A stretch of 64,000 bases of DNA, from contig CM019064.1 in NCBI GenBank assembly GCA_009667805.1, positions 77,808,400 through 77,872,399 on the forward strand, written 5' to 3'. This document shows positions 12,791 through 23,600 of this stretch, in pieces. The DNA is from Leptobrachium leishanense (taxonomy: Eukaryota; Chordata; Amphibia; Anura; Megophryidae). The notes below the pieces were generated by a model, which did no database searches, had not been told where the DNA came from, and saw only the letters and a program-made list of their open reading frames with translations. Position numbers and translations under genes: made by a program. Position 1 is the stretch's first letter; each line of letters begins with the position of its first letter.

Positions 12791-14244
12791 GGAATTCACC
12801 CGCGAGTACTGAGAGAGCTATGTGTTGAAATATGTAAACCTCTGTTCTTAATCTTTCAAGATTCTATTCTTTCAGGAATAGTACCAGAGGATTGGAGAAA
12901 AGCTGACGTGGTCCCTATATTTAAGAAAGGTTTAAAATTTGTGCCTGGGAATTATAGACCTGTGAGCTTAACATCTGTGGCTGGGAAAGTATTTGAGGGG
13001 TTACTAAGGGATAATATTCAGGAATTTATTGGGAGGTATAATGTAATTGGCAAAAATCAGCATGGTTTCATGAAACACAGATCATGTCAGACTAACCTAA
13101 TTACGTTCTATGAGGAAGTAAGTAGAAGTATAGATCGGGGGTCGCAGTGGATGTGATTTACTTAGATTTTGCCAAAGCTTTCGACACAGTTCCACACAAA
13201 AGGTTACTATTTAAATTAAGAAAAATTGGACTAGATGAAAATACTTGTTCTTGGATAGAAAACTGGCTAAAAGATAGGGTACAGAGAGTGGTCATAAATT
13301 GTACATTTTCAAGATGGACACCAGTGGTAAGCGGTGTCCCTCAGGGGTCTGTTATAGGACCAATACTATTCAATTTATTTATAAATGACCTTGAGATAGG
13401 CATTGAAAGTCATGTATCAGTGTTTGCAGATGACACAAAACTAGGAAAAGTAATACAATGTGAGCAGGATGTTACTTCGCTGCAGAGGGATTTAGATAGA
13501 TTGGGGGACTGGGCACTTAAATGGCAGATGAAATTTAATGTAGATAAATGCAAAGTTATGCACTTTGGAGTGAAGAACACGCAAGTAATTTATACCCTAA
13601 ATGGTACGGAGTTAGGGAAATCCAAGCAGGAGAAGGATTTGGGAATAATCATAGACTTCAAACTAAGTAACAATGTGCAATGTCAAACAGCAGCTGCCAA
13701 GGCCAGCAAAGTATTGGCATGCATTAAAAGGGGAGTTCACTCACGGGATGAAAACATAATTTTGCCTCTGTATAAATCAATGGTAAGGCCGCACCTTGAA
13801 TATGCCGTGCGATTTTGGGCACCGGTCTTAAAAAAAGATATTATAGCGTTAGAAAAAGTGCAGAGACGGGCAACTAAATTAATAAGGGGAATGGAAGGGT
13901 TAAGTTATGAGGCAAGATTAACAAGCTTAAACCTGTTTAGTTTAGAGAAACGGCGCCTTAGAGGGGATCTGATAACCTTATATAAATATATACGGGGCCA
14001 TTATCAACCATTGTCTGATAACCTATTCATTAACAGGACTATACATAGGACAAGGGGTCATCCATTTAGACTGGAAGAAAGAAAATTTAGCTTAAAGCAT
14101 AGGAAGGGTTATTTTACGGTGAGAACAATAAAGCTGTGGAATTCTCTGCCTGTTGAGGTGGTTGGGTCAGAGTCTGTACAGACTTTTAAAAAGCGACTGG
14201 ATGACTTCCTGCAGACACAGAATATTAAGGGTTATAATATTTAA
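12791..14244 (+). pseudogene. CR1 reverse transcriptase, partial
   Basis: Partial CR1 ORF2. Visible RT blocks are GGIHPRVLREL, NYRPVSLTSVAGKVFE, IYLDFAKAFDTVPHKRLL, GVPQGSVIGPILFNLFIND and the active site VFADDTKL. Downstream are NVDKCKVMHFG and the conserved C-terminal RLRGDLITLYKY and WNSLPVEVV segments. The endonuclease domain is missing through 5' truncation. One frameshift near 13140 separates the fingers (12791-13156) from the palm and C-terminus (13147-14244, stop TAA). The remainder is uninterrupted for 365 codons, which suggests a fairly young insertion. Confidence 0.88.
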
Positions 14245-14459
14245 TATGTGGGTAAAAGCTTCTTGATCCAAGGAGAATCTGACGCCATTCTGGGGTCAAG
14301 AAGGAATTTTTTCCCAGTATGTTGCATATTGGCGAGCATTTCAGACTGGGTTTTTTGCCTTCTTTTGGATCAACAGCAGTAGGTTATGTGGGAGAGGCTG
14401 AACCCGATGGACGCATGTCTTTTTTCAGCCTATATAACTATGTAACTATGTAACTATGT
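12791..14459 (+). mobile_element. CR1 LINE nested in the LINE ORF2
   Basis: A 5'-truncated CR1 copy of about 1.67 kb, flanked by AAGGT at 12786-12790 and 14460-14464. It ends with the octamer array TAACTATG characteristic of CR1-group tails. Removing it rejoins the host LINE codons on either side. It lies in the same orientation as its host. Confidence 0.9.
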
Positions 14460-15443
14460 AAGGTCATGGTTTTCCAAAGGAAGGACGCAAAAACTAAGAG
14501 TTCCTCTTTCACACTTAATGACTGCACTCTTGATGAAGCCAACAGCTACACATACCTCGGCCTAGAAACAAACCGATCGGGAAGTTTCAAACCAGCCATA
14601 GAGGCCCTAAGAGACAAGGCGTGTAGAACCTTCTATGCCATCAGGAGAAACCTCTACAAACTAAAACCGCCTGTAAGAGTCTGGCTTAAAATCTTTGATA
14701 GCGTCATCACTCCAATCCTCCTTTATGGCAGTGAAGTATGGGGCCCCATCACCTACCCTGACCAACCCAAATGGGACACCAGCCCAACAGAAATATTCCA
14801 TCTGGAATTCTGCAAGCACCTCCTCCAAGTCCATCGGAGCACCTCTAACAATGCTTGCCGGGCCGAGCTGGGCAGACTCCCCTTACTTCTTGCAGTACAG
14901 AAGAGGGCGCTATCATACTGGGACCACCTAAACATCAGCAGCCTCAACTCATACCACCATAAAGCCCTACTGGCCAACAAGGACCATCCAAAACCATGTG
15001 GGCTGCAACAACTCATATCCACCCTGATCATCCAAAGCCCCCATGAATGCAACCTGACAAAATATCAAATAAAGGCCCTAATTAACGATTCCAGGGAAAA
15101 CTATATCAGAGAATGGAGACACGATATAGGAAACTCCAAGAAACTCACCATTTACCAATCCTTACAGAGGGAATACAAACTGGCCCCATACCTGGAGGTA
15201 CTACAAGACCCCAAGGACAGACAGATCCTGAGCCGGTACAGACTGAGCGCCCACAGCCTGGAAATTGAATCAGGGCGGCATAGACAGACCTACAAGTCCA
15301 GGGAGGATAGACTGTGCCAGCATTGTGACCAGGAGGCCCTGGAAGATGAGGTCCACTTCCTCCTACAGTGCCCCAAGTACTCAGCACTGAGGGAAACTCA
15401 CTTCCAGATACTCTCCGCTCTCATCCCGGACTTCTCCTCTATA

Positions 15444-15905
15444 GAAGAGACGAGGAAACTCCACATCATACTGGGAGAAGAGACGAGGAAACTCCACATC
15501 ATACTGGGAGAAGAGACCAGGAAACTCCACATCATACTGGGAGAAGAGACGAGGAAACTCCACATCATACTGGGAGAAGAGACCAGGAAACTCCACATCA
15601 TACTGGGAGAAGAGACGAGGAAACTCCACATCATACTGGGAGAAGAGACGAGGAAACTCCACATCATACTGGGAGAAGAGACGAGGAAACTCCACATCAT
15701 ACTGGGAGAAGAGACGCGTAAACTCCACATCATACTGGGAGAAGAGACGAGGAAACTCCACATCATACTGGGAGAAGAGACGCGTAAACTCCACATCATA
15801 CTGGGAGAAGAGACCAGGAAACTCCACATCATACTGGGAGAAGAGACGAGGAAACTCCACATCATACTGGGAGAAGAGACGAGGAAACTCCACATCATAC
15901 TGGGA
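15444..15905 (+). repeat. 33-bp minisatellite inside LINE ORF2, 14 units
   Basis: Fourteen exact-length 33-bp units (462 bp) sit in frame near the 3' end of ORF2 and add 14 tandem copies of EETRKLHIILG to the protein. Units share GGAAACTCCACATCATACTG and differ at GACGAGG, GACCAGG and GACGCGT. By unit the variants run G G C G C G G G T G T C G G, where G, C and T stand for these three types. The ORF continues through the array to the natural C-terminus ending about 15974. The complementary strand also stays open, but that is a shadow. Confidence 0.95.
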
Positions 15906-16191
15906 GAAGAGGAGCCGGCAGTGAAAATATCTGCCGAATACGTCACAGAATGTCACAGACTGAGAGGAACATGAGAGATCCTGGACTTATAAATCCCCAA
16001 CACGGACTCGCCCCCATCCCCCTTCACATTATCCCTTACCCCTGATAATGTCCATGGACTTGCCCATTCCCCCCCCCCATATATATGTCCCACTACCCCC
16101 CCCCCCTTCTCCCCATATGCTTTGGCAATGCTAAAATGTATTTGGTGCTGCCAATAAAGCTTATTTTGATTTGATTTGATTGACAAGGGAG

Positions 16192-16461
16192 GGCTGGTTA
16201 AATAAAATCCCCCCTCTGTTTCTTCAGTGCCCCAGCTCTGGCAGATGTGTGTAAACATGCTGCACCCCCTCTCTCTGCAGCCACTGAAACTTTAAACAGC
16301 ACGGCGAGTGGGGGTGTAGCATATTTACACACATCTGCCGGAGCTGCGGATTGTCAGGCAAGCGGTGTGATCAGGGGAGCTGGCACTGTAAGAGGGTACA
16401 GGTGGCTGCCTAAGAACGCAAAACCAGGAGGGGTGCAAAAAAAAATTGAATCCCTGGTCAC
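16192..16461. other. Repeat flank with inverted segment, no gene
   Basis: This is the right-hand flank of the LINE target. An imperfect inverted repeat (about 16228-16260 against 16313-16350, sharing ACACACATCTGCC in complement) is seen. It ends near AATTGAATCCCTGG and may be the second half of the MITE-like sequence at 8082-8302. Confidence 0.35.
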
Positions 16462-16612
16462 TTGCTTTATTTATTTATTTATTTATTTGCAAAGGATTTT
16501 ACCAGGAAGGATACATTGAGATTTCTCTCGTTTTCAAGTATGTCCTGGGTTCAAGAACATTGAGTGGTTACAGAAATACAAAGTAATAAAATGCAAACTA
16601 TTATGACAGGGA
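16462..16612 (-). mobile_element. Rex1/CR1-type LINE 3' tail, reverse
   Basis: A (TTTA)n run followed by AAGGATTTTACCAGGAAGG and ATTGAGATTTCTCTCG is the reverse complement of the tail at 46080-46210. The fragment is only the last 150 bases of the LINE and has no coding capacity. Confidence 0.75.
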
Positions 16613-16691
16613 TCCAAATTTTTAAACTATCTGCCGGGCGCTTGAAAGAAATTCCTGTCTCTGGGTTTCTTCCAAAGATATTGATGTATAC

Positions 16692-17138
16692 TAGGCTTGT
16701 GCACCGATTTTTTTTTCGGTTCGATTCGGTTCGATTTTTCGGATTTTTAAACTTTTCGATTCGGCTCGTTTCGACCGATTTCTGTTTCGATTCGGTTCGG
16801 CTCGATTCGTTTTTCGTGTACTTTTTTTTTTCGGAATATCGACCATTTTTCGTATTTTCGTGTCACTTAGCTCGTTTTTTGTATCGACTTTTCGTGATTT
16901 CGGAAATTTTCGTTTTTTCGGAAAGTCTTTTCTCCTCGTTTCAAAGCAATAAATTTCGATTTGACACATTTCAAGTACATTCGAAAATTCCGAAAATATT
17001 TCATTTCGGCTCGGAAAACTTTTCGGATCTGCCATTTTCGGATCTAAAAATTTTCGGAAATTCGGCCGCATCCGAAAACACGAATCGGGAAATTTCGTGA
17101 AAATTTCGAAATTCCGAAACCCGAAACGCACATCCCTA
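16692..17138 (-). mobile_element. hAT MITE with exact 8-bp duplication
   Basis: A 447-bp non-coding element flanked by the exact 8-bp duplication ATGTATAC (16684-16691 and 17139-17146), the length generated by hAT transposases. Ends are TAGGCTTGTGCACCG and, in complement, TAGGGATGTGCGTTTCGGG. The interior is dominated by TTTCG/CGAAA motifs. The same termini bound the 8.8-kb element at 29611-38429 and start the fragment at 41878, so this is a deletion derivative of that family. Confidence 0.92.
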
Positions 17139-17146
17139 ATGTATAC

Positions 17147-17843
17147 GTTTCACGACAGGATACAGAAGAATACAAATGTCTTTTGTAGAAAGCTGTATAT
17201 TAATTTCTACAATCGACACTTTGATTCTTAGCAGTCTGTATGTAGAATAAAAGTTACAGGACCAAGTCAAAGCAGCAAGATATAAAGTTCTTAGATGATG
17301 ATGCTGCACAGCTCCTTCTTCAGGATATAATGCATTAGGTGTTGCTGGAGCTTTCCAAGATGGTTCTTAATGAATTGGTGGCTAAAAATCTGTTACGCTT
17401 TCTTTTATATGTTACAGGCCTTCTTCCTGCTTATTATCATAAAGCTAAAACTACTGGTATTAGGGACCACATGTGATATATAATATCCTATAGAAAGAAA
17501 TATGGTGCTTTACGTCTGAGCAGGAAACTCTTTGTCTCCCTCTTGACAAGACTGTTATTTAACACGTGTGTGACATCCTTTGGTTCACTGACTGATGCCA
17601 TCTGTGTTCAGGAGTGTAGAGAAACTTTAATTACCTGCCCCCAACTAAACAAAAGAAATGATATAAACCTGTTTCAAATTGGCGCTGCTTATTTTGTAAG
17701 TCTAGAGATGTCTGTAAGAATGTGAGTTTCTAAATGCCCCATTTGTCTCCTGTAACCATCTGTAATAATAATTCAAACCCTATCAACAAATGCAACTAAT
17801 CAGTATTAATATATCTATATACACACATATATATATATATATA
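17147..17843. other. Unassigned AT-rich DNA, no gene seen
   Basis: I recognise no gene or repeat family in this stretch apart from an AT dinucleotide run (about 17810-17845) at the edge of the following Tc1 element. Confidence 0.4.
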
Positions 17844-18094
17844 TACAATCAGGTCCAGAAATCTTGGGACATGGACACAATTGTAACATCTTTGGCTCTA
17901 TACACCACAATGGAGTTGGAATTAAACAAACACAATGTGCTTTAACTGCAGACTGTCAGCTTTAATTTGAGGGTATGTACATCCAACTCAGGTGAACAGT
18001 GTAGGACTTACAGCAGTTTGCAGATGTGCCCCCACTTGTTAAGGGACCAAAAGTAATGGGACAGAATAATAATCATAAATCAAACTTTCCCTTC

Positions 18095-18389
18095 TTAATA
18101 CTTGGTTACAAATACTTTGCAGTCAATCACAGCCTGAAGTCTGGAACGCATAGACATCACCAGACGCTGGGTTTCATCCCTGGTGATGCTCTGCCAGGCC
18201 TCTACTGCAACTGTCTTCAGTTCCTGCTTGTTCTTGGGGCATTTTCCCTTCAGTTTTGTCTTCAGCAAGTGAAATGCATGCTCAATGGGATTCAGGTCAG
18301 GTGATTGGCTTGGCCATTGCATAACATTCCACTTCTGTCCCTTCAAAAACTCTTTGGTTGCTTTTTTGCAGTATGCTTTGGGTCATTGT
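18095..18389 (-). pseudogene. Tc1-like transposase, C-terminal part
   Basis: This minus-strand piece encodes [19 protein letters not shown], which carries the third catalytic acidic residue of Tc1-like transposases, followed by the usual helical C-terminus ending in FVTKY. Its N-terminal continuation, including the second catalytic Asp in the NDPKHT block, is found 7.4 kb to the right at 25827-26582, across the nested insertions. Confidence 0.85.
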
Positions 18390-18804
18390 TACCAGGAAAG
18401 GCTTAATGATCTTAACATGTACAGCTTGGAAAAAAGACGAGACAGAGGAGATATGATAGAAACATTTAAATACGTAAAGGGAATCCACAAGGTAGAGGAA
18501 GGGAGTATATTTAAAAGGAAACAAAATAGCAAAACAAGAGGACATAGTCTTAGATTAGAGGGGCAAAGGCTTAAAAGTAACATCAGGAAGCATTATTTTA
18601 CTGAGAGGGTGGTGGATACATGGAACAGTCTTCCAGTAGAAGTGGTAGAGGCCAAAACAGTGATTGAATTTAAGCAGGCATGGGATAGGCATAAGGCTAT
18701 CCTAAACAAAAGATAAATCCAGGTAAAGTATCCATGTAATTGGGCAGACTAGATGGGCTGAAAGGTTCTTATCTGCCGACATTTTTCTATGTTTCTATGT
18801 TTCT
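18390..18804 (+). mobile_element. CR1 3' fragment at an element junction
   Basis: A 415-bp 5'-truncated CR1. It encodes the last part of ORF2 (YSLEKRRDRGDMIETFKYVK, WNSLPVEVVEAKTV), a 3' region with GGGCAGACTAGATGGG, and a (TTTCTATG)n tail. ATTGT flanks it at 18385-18389 and 18805-18809. That target overlaps the junction between the Tc1 DNA and the left edge of the solo LTR. It is nearly identical to the end of the CR1 at 21166-22023. Confidence 0.85.
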
Positions 18805-18808
18805 ATTG

Positions 18809-19108
18809 TGTGATGGAAATGTTCTCTTCCGCCTGTCCTGACTCTCCAGACACCCCTTCGTTGCGGTCAGCCCGGCTACTGGGAGCGCTGTCCTCAGCGC
18901 CTCAAGCAGCTTGACCCGCCTTCTTCTGTTTCTCTGCCCTGGAGCCGTTAGGAATTTCCAGAAGGCCGCTCGGTGCCTTCTGAGGTTGAGTGTATAGTGT
19001 AGCGTCGCTGAATGAAACACCAGATGCGGCTGTATGTTCCAACAGGATTCTCTCTCTCTCTGAGCTTGAGAGTTCTGACTTTTTAATGAACAAAAATGTC
19101 ACCATTTT
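18809..19108 (+). mobile_element. Solo LTR, left part
   Basis: Left portion of a roughly 750-bp solo LTR. It begins TGTGATGG, and the other part (25375-25826) ends CCATGACA. The whole is flanked by the 5-bp duplication CATTG (18384-18388 and 25827-25831). A Ty3/gypsy element has inserted into it at CATTT. The LTR family is not recognised. No internal retroviral sequence is associated, so it is the product of LTR-LTR recombination. Confidence 0.75.
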
Positions 19109-19657
19109 GTAACGTTGGGGGCTTCCAGCCCTACCTGTGTGCTTGAGGACAGCAAGTCTGATGCTGCTCGCTGACCACTGCCCGGTTTAAATGGAGACAG
19201 GCAGGGAGGTGATTGCATGAGGTGTGGCTTGAGTGGGGGGCGTGGTCTGGTGAAGGTCTTTAAAAACCCTCAGTATAGTTTCAGAAGTTGCCAGATCGTG
19301 GTTATCCATACCTGAGCTCCTTGTACCTGACTGCTATATTGATTTAACCTGTTATTGACCTCTGCTTGTGTTCTGACCATTCTGCCTTCTGTTGCCCTAG
19401 ACTATTTTCTTGTACTACGCTACTGCTCTGATACCGACCCGGCTATTCCATTTGACCATTCTGAACTCTGTATTCCTGATTCTGGCTCGGCTGACTCCTC
19501 TCCATATTGTTAACCCTTTTCTGTCTAGTTAGTTTACCTGGCCAATTCTAAGGACCAGACAGATAGGGATCATTCACAGCTACACTGTTGGTAGCTTCTG
19601 AGTTTTGTGGAGTGTTGGGGGTTAAGTACTGCGTGGTGGGATCCGGGAACCGTGACA
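19109..19657 (+). repeat. 5' LTR of the Ty3/gypsy element
   Basis: Begins TGTAACGTTGGGGGC and ends GGAACCGTGACA. It carries the element's promoter by family analogy. It is 549 bp against 550 bp for the 3' copy, and the differences cluster around the CTCAGTATAG region (about 19272-19290). Confidence 0.93.
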
Positions 19658-19673
19658 TTACGATCTGGCCAAT

Positions 19674-20607
19674 ATGGATCCCGCAGATTTAACACAGCAC
19701 TTGGCTACCTTTGTATCCAGACAGGATGAGCAGGATCATAGGATGGATCAGTTTGCCATTGCCTTACAAACTATCCTGAATCGTACTGCACACCTGGAAC
19801 CAGTTGGGGTTGCACCCCCGCCTGCTATACCTGAGCCCCCTGTCGTTCAGACATCCCAGGTACACATGACCGCTCCTATGAGGTTTGACGGTACTCCCTC
19901 TGAGTGCCGAGGATTTTTGGTCCATGTGGATATTCATTTTAAATTAAATCCACAAATGTTTTTCTCTGACATTGCCAAAGTGGGGTTTATTATTAATCAT
20001 CTGTCTGGCAGAGCATTGACATGGGCGACTCCTTTATGGGAGGCAGAAAGACCTATTGTACGGGATTATAAAGAATTCATAGCCGAGTTACAACGTACAT
20101 TTAATCCTACCAGAAAGGCCACGATAGCCGGCAAATCCTTGTTCCGCATACGTCAAGGGAACAGGACTGTGTCTGATTATGCCATAGAATTTAAAACCTT
20201 AGTTTCTGATGTGAACTGGACAAATGAGACACTGGTTCTGGCTTTTATGGAGGGGTTATCAGAGTCGTTGATGCATGAATTAGCTCCACGTAAACTACCT
20301 GAGGTATTGTGCGAACTCATTGATTACTGTATAGATCTGGATAATCAGATAAGGGATAGAAGGACTCCAAGAGAGAAGCCCAAGAGACCGTTACCTAGGT
20401 TGGCCCCTGTCTTTCAAGCACCACCCAGATAGTTATCTCCTCCCTCAGAGCCTATGCAACTAGGCCGTACTAGGCTTACAGAGGAGGAGAGAACAAGGCG
20501 TTTTCGTGAGGGATTGTGCCTGTATTGTGGTTTGGAGGGACATGTACGATTTCAATGTCCTACTCGCCCTAAGCTGCATGATAAGCCGGAAAACTACCGC
20601 ACCTAAG
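19674..20607 (+). pseudogene. Ty3/gypsy gag, one nonsense codon
   Basis: Gag forms the particle that packages element RNA. From the ATG at 19674 the N-terminal half has a predicted coil, then the retrotransposon gag domain with MRFDGTPSECRGFL and a FRIRQGNRTVSDYAIEFKTL segment, and a basic region. An in-frame TAG at 20430-20432 interrupts it. The same frame then continues with a zinc knuckle, [14 protein letters not shown] (C-x2-C-x4-H-x4-C), and stops at TAA 20605-20607. Pol lies in the -1 frame and overlaps this end. Described only; no repaired protein is given. Confidence 0.88.
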
Positions 20608-23600
20608 GCAGCTGAGGAGACAGGCCTTGGGTGTGACATGCATGTCTCCTATCAAAGACACTAAACTTATGTTGCCAGTATCCTTGGCTTGGGAGACCAA
20701 GACCACACATAATACCGCTTTTGTGGATTCTGGGGCTGCTGGTAACTTTATTGATGTTAACTACGCTTCTTCCATTTCTCTACCTCTGGTTGTAAGAGAG
20801 ACACCCTTAGCCGTTGAAGCCATAGATGGCAGACCGTTATCCTGCCCTAGGATTACTCACGATACGATTACAGTAGTTCTTACTACAGGTCTCTTGCATA
20901 AAGAAAAGATCATATTCCAAGTTATCCACTCACCTTCCAATCCTGTTGTACTTGGTTTCCCCTGGTTGGTGGAACACAATCCCGTTATTGATTGGGTTAA
21001 AGGAGAGATACTGTCTTGGAGTTCTGCATGTTTTGGGACTTGTTTAATACCCATTCAGCATGTCGGTGCCCTGAACACACCCACAGCCCCTCCATTGTCT
21101 ACTGAAGTTCCTGAACAATATGCAGACCTCAGGGCAGAGAAACTACCTCCACATAGACCATATGACAAATGATTTAGGTAAACTAAAAAAATGGTCGGAG
21201 CTGTGGCAATTGAGTTTTAATGTGGATAAGTGCAAGATAATGCACCTGGGACGTAAAAACCCAAGGGCTGAATATAGAATATTTGATACAGTCCTAACCT
21301 CAACATCTGAGGAAAGGGATTTAGGGGTTATTATTTCAGAGGATCTAAAGGTAAGTAGTCAATGTAATAGAGCAGCAGGAAATGCTGGCAGAATGCTTGG
21401 AAATGCTGGCAGAATGCTTGGTTGTGTAGGGAGAGGTATTAGCAGTAGGAAAAGGGAAGTGATCATGCCACTGTACAGAGCACTGGTGAGACCTCACTTG
21501 GAGTACTGTGTGCAGTACTGGAGACCGTATCTCCAGAAGGATATAGACATCTTAGAGAGAGTTCAGAGAAGGGCTACTAAAATGGTGTACGGCTTGAAGG
21601 AGAAAAGTTACCAGGAAAGGCTTAATGATCTTAACATGTACAGCTTGGAAAAAAGACGAGACAGAGGAGATATGATAGAAACATTTAAATACGTAAAGGG
21701 AATCCACAAGGTAGAGGAAGGGAGTATATTTAAAAGGAAACAAAGTAGCAAAACAAGAGGACATAGTCTTAGATTAGAGGGGCAAAGGTTTAAAAGTAAC
21801 ATCAGGAAGCATTATTTTACTGAGAGGGTGGTGGATACATGGAACAGTCTTCCAGTTGAAGTGGTAGAGGCCAAAACAGTAATTGAATTTAAGCAGGCAT
21901 GGGATAGGCATAAGGCTATCCTAAACAAAAGATAAATCCAGGTAAAGTATCCATGTAATTGGGCAGACTAGATGGGCCGAAAGGTTCTTATCTGCCCACA
22001 TTTTTCTATGTTTCTATGTTTCTATATGATTGTGCTATTGATATTCATCTGGGTACTATGCCTCCTCGAGGCAAAGTATATCCTCTTTCCATAAAGGAGA
22101 ACCAAATTATGGAGGAGTATATCAAGGAGAATTTGGAGAGAGGTTTTATCCGACGTTCCTCTTCTCCAGCAGGGGCTGGATTCTTTTTTGTGTCGAAAAA
22201 AGAGGGAGATTTACGCCCGTGTATTGATTATAGGGGGCTTAACAAGATCACCATTAAGAACGTGTACCCTATCCCTCTCATATCGGAACTGTTCGACAGG
22301 TTAAGAGGTTCAGCAGTATACACAAAACTTGATTTAAGAGGAGCTTACAATTTGATACGCATAAAAGAGGGGCATGAGTGGAAAACAGCATTTAACACCA
22401 GGAGTGGGCATTATGAATACTTGGTCATGCCTTTCGGTCTTTGTAATGCTCCAGCGGTATTCCAGGATTTTATTAATGATGTGCTCAGAGATTTCTTGCA
22501 AACCTTTGTTATAGTATACCTAGACGATATATTGATTTACTCTCCCGATCTGAAAACCCACCATGCACATGTCAGACAGGTATTAGCAAAATTACTGGAC
22601 AATGGTCTTTATTGCAAACTAGAGAAGTGTTTATTCAACATTACTACTGTGAAATTCCTTGGGTACATTATCACTCCAGAGGGTTTTGAGATGGATCCTT
22701 CTAAACTCACGGCCATCTCAGAATGGCCTCTCCCTCAAGGTCTCAAGGCCATACAGAGGTTTCTGGGGTTTTCTAACTATTATAGGAGATTTATCAAGAA
22801 TTATTCTGCTGTAGTCTCCCCTATCATTAATATGACACGTAAAGGTCTGAAGAACCAGATCTGGTCTTCTCAATCCAAACAAGCATTCGAAGCCCTCAAA
22901 CAGGCTTTCACTTCCGCTCCCGTGTTACGGCATCCTGATCCCAGGATTCCGTTTATTCTTGAGGTTGATGCTTCTGAGATAGGCATTGGGGCTGTCCTGT
23001 CTCAAAGAGAATCTCCAGGGAAACCACTACATCCTTGTGGGTTCTTTTCAAGAAAATTATCACCAGCAGAACGCAATTATGATATTGGCAACAGAGAATT
23101 GCTTGCTATTGTGTCTGCCCTGTCAGAGTGGAGACATTTGTTGGAAGGTACTCTTGATCCTTTGTTGATAATCACTGATCATAAGAACCTTACGTACATC
23201 GGGGATGCTAAACGTTTGAACTCGAGACAGGCCAGGTGGTCATTGCTACTGTCTCGGTTTAATTTTGTATTGACTTACAGACCAGGTGACCGCAATGTAA
23301 AGGCTGATGCCTTATCTCGTCAATATGACCCATATGAATCTAATACACAAGACCACAATCCTATAGTTCCTCCTGAACGTATTGTGGCTTCCACAGTCTT
23401 GTCTGTCTCCTCGCCTTTCCTGGAACGCCTCCAGGCAGCTCAAGTGGGGGCTCCACCTGACAAGCCTCCAAATATGTTGTTTGTACCTGAAAAGGAAAGA
23501 CAAGAATTACTCATAATGTTTCATGATTCTAAACCAGCAGGTCATCCTGGTATTACTAAGACTCTTACCAGTATTTCCAGACAGTTCTGGTGACCCACCA

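Larger units (their letters stand above)
10415..15974 (+). pseudogene. LINE ORF2, endonuclease and reverse transcriptase
   Basis: ORF2 nicks target DNA and reverse-transcribes LINE RNA. Order: APE-type endonuclease with SWNIQGL (10437), LLETW (about 10527), YGDLNARTG (about 10877) and HLSDHSQL (about 11202); then RT with SGMDGILPEM, FVDFKKAFDSVW, GVRQGCSLSPTLFNIYIN and the active site LLYADDLLLLS (about 12668). After the nested CR1 it resumes at 14460 and ends with a CCHC-like motif, CQHC...HFLLQC (about 15319-15372). Damage seen: a frameshift near 10510, further shifts near 11300-11400, 11880-11940 and 12170, and a TAG replacing a Tyr codon at 12744-12746. The last 1.5 kb is a single open frame that passes through 14 copies of a 33-bp repeat before a normal-looking C-terminus. 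Confidence 0.88.
8314..16180 (+). mobile_element. Full-length LINE with ORF1 and ORF2
   Basis: A non-LTR retrotransposon flanked by an exact 11-bp target duplication, TGACAAGGGAG, at 8303-8313 and 16181-16191. It contains a 5' leader, ORF1 (about 8652-10326), ORF2 (10415-15974), a short 3' region with AATAAA near 16153, and a (TTTGA)n tail at 16165-16180. A CR1 LINE (12791-14459) is inserted into ORF2. Without it the element is about 6.2 kb, of which 462 bp is a minisatellite. ORF2 has an APE endonuclease, RT and a C-terminal CCHC motif, which suggests the I/Nimb-type or Tx1-type branch; I cannot choose between them by eye. Confidence 0.9.

Noticed and set aside
15381..15956. Minus-strand repeats through the ORF2 minisatellite
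   Set aside because: Shadow of the plus-strand LINE ORF2 caused by the 33-bp period.
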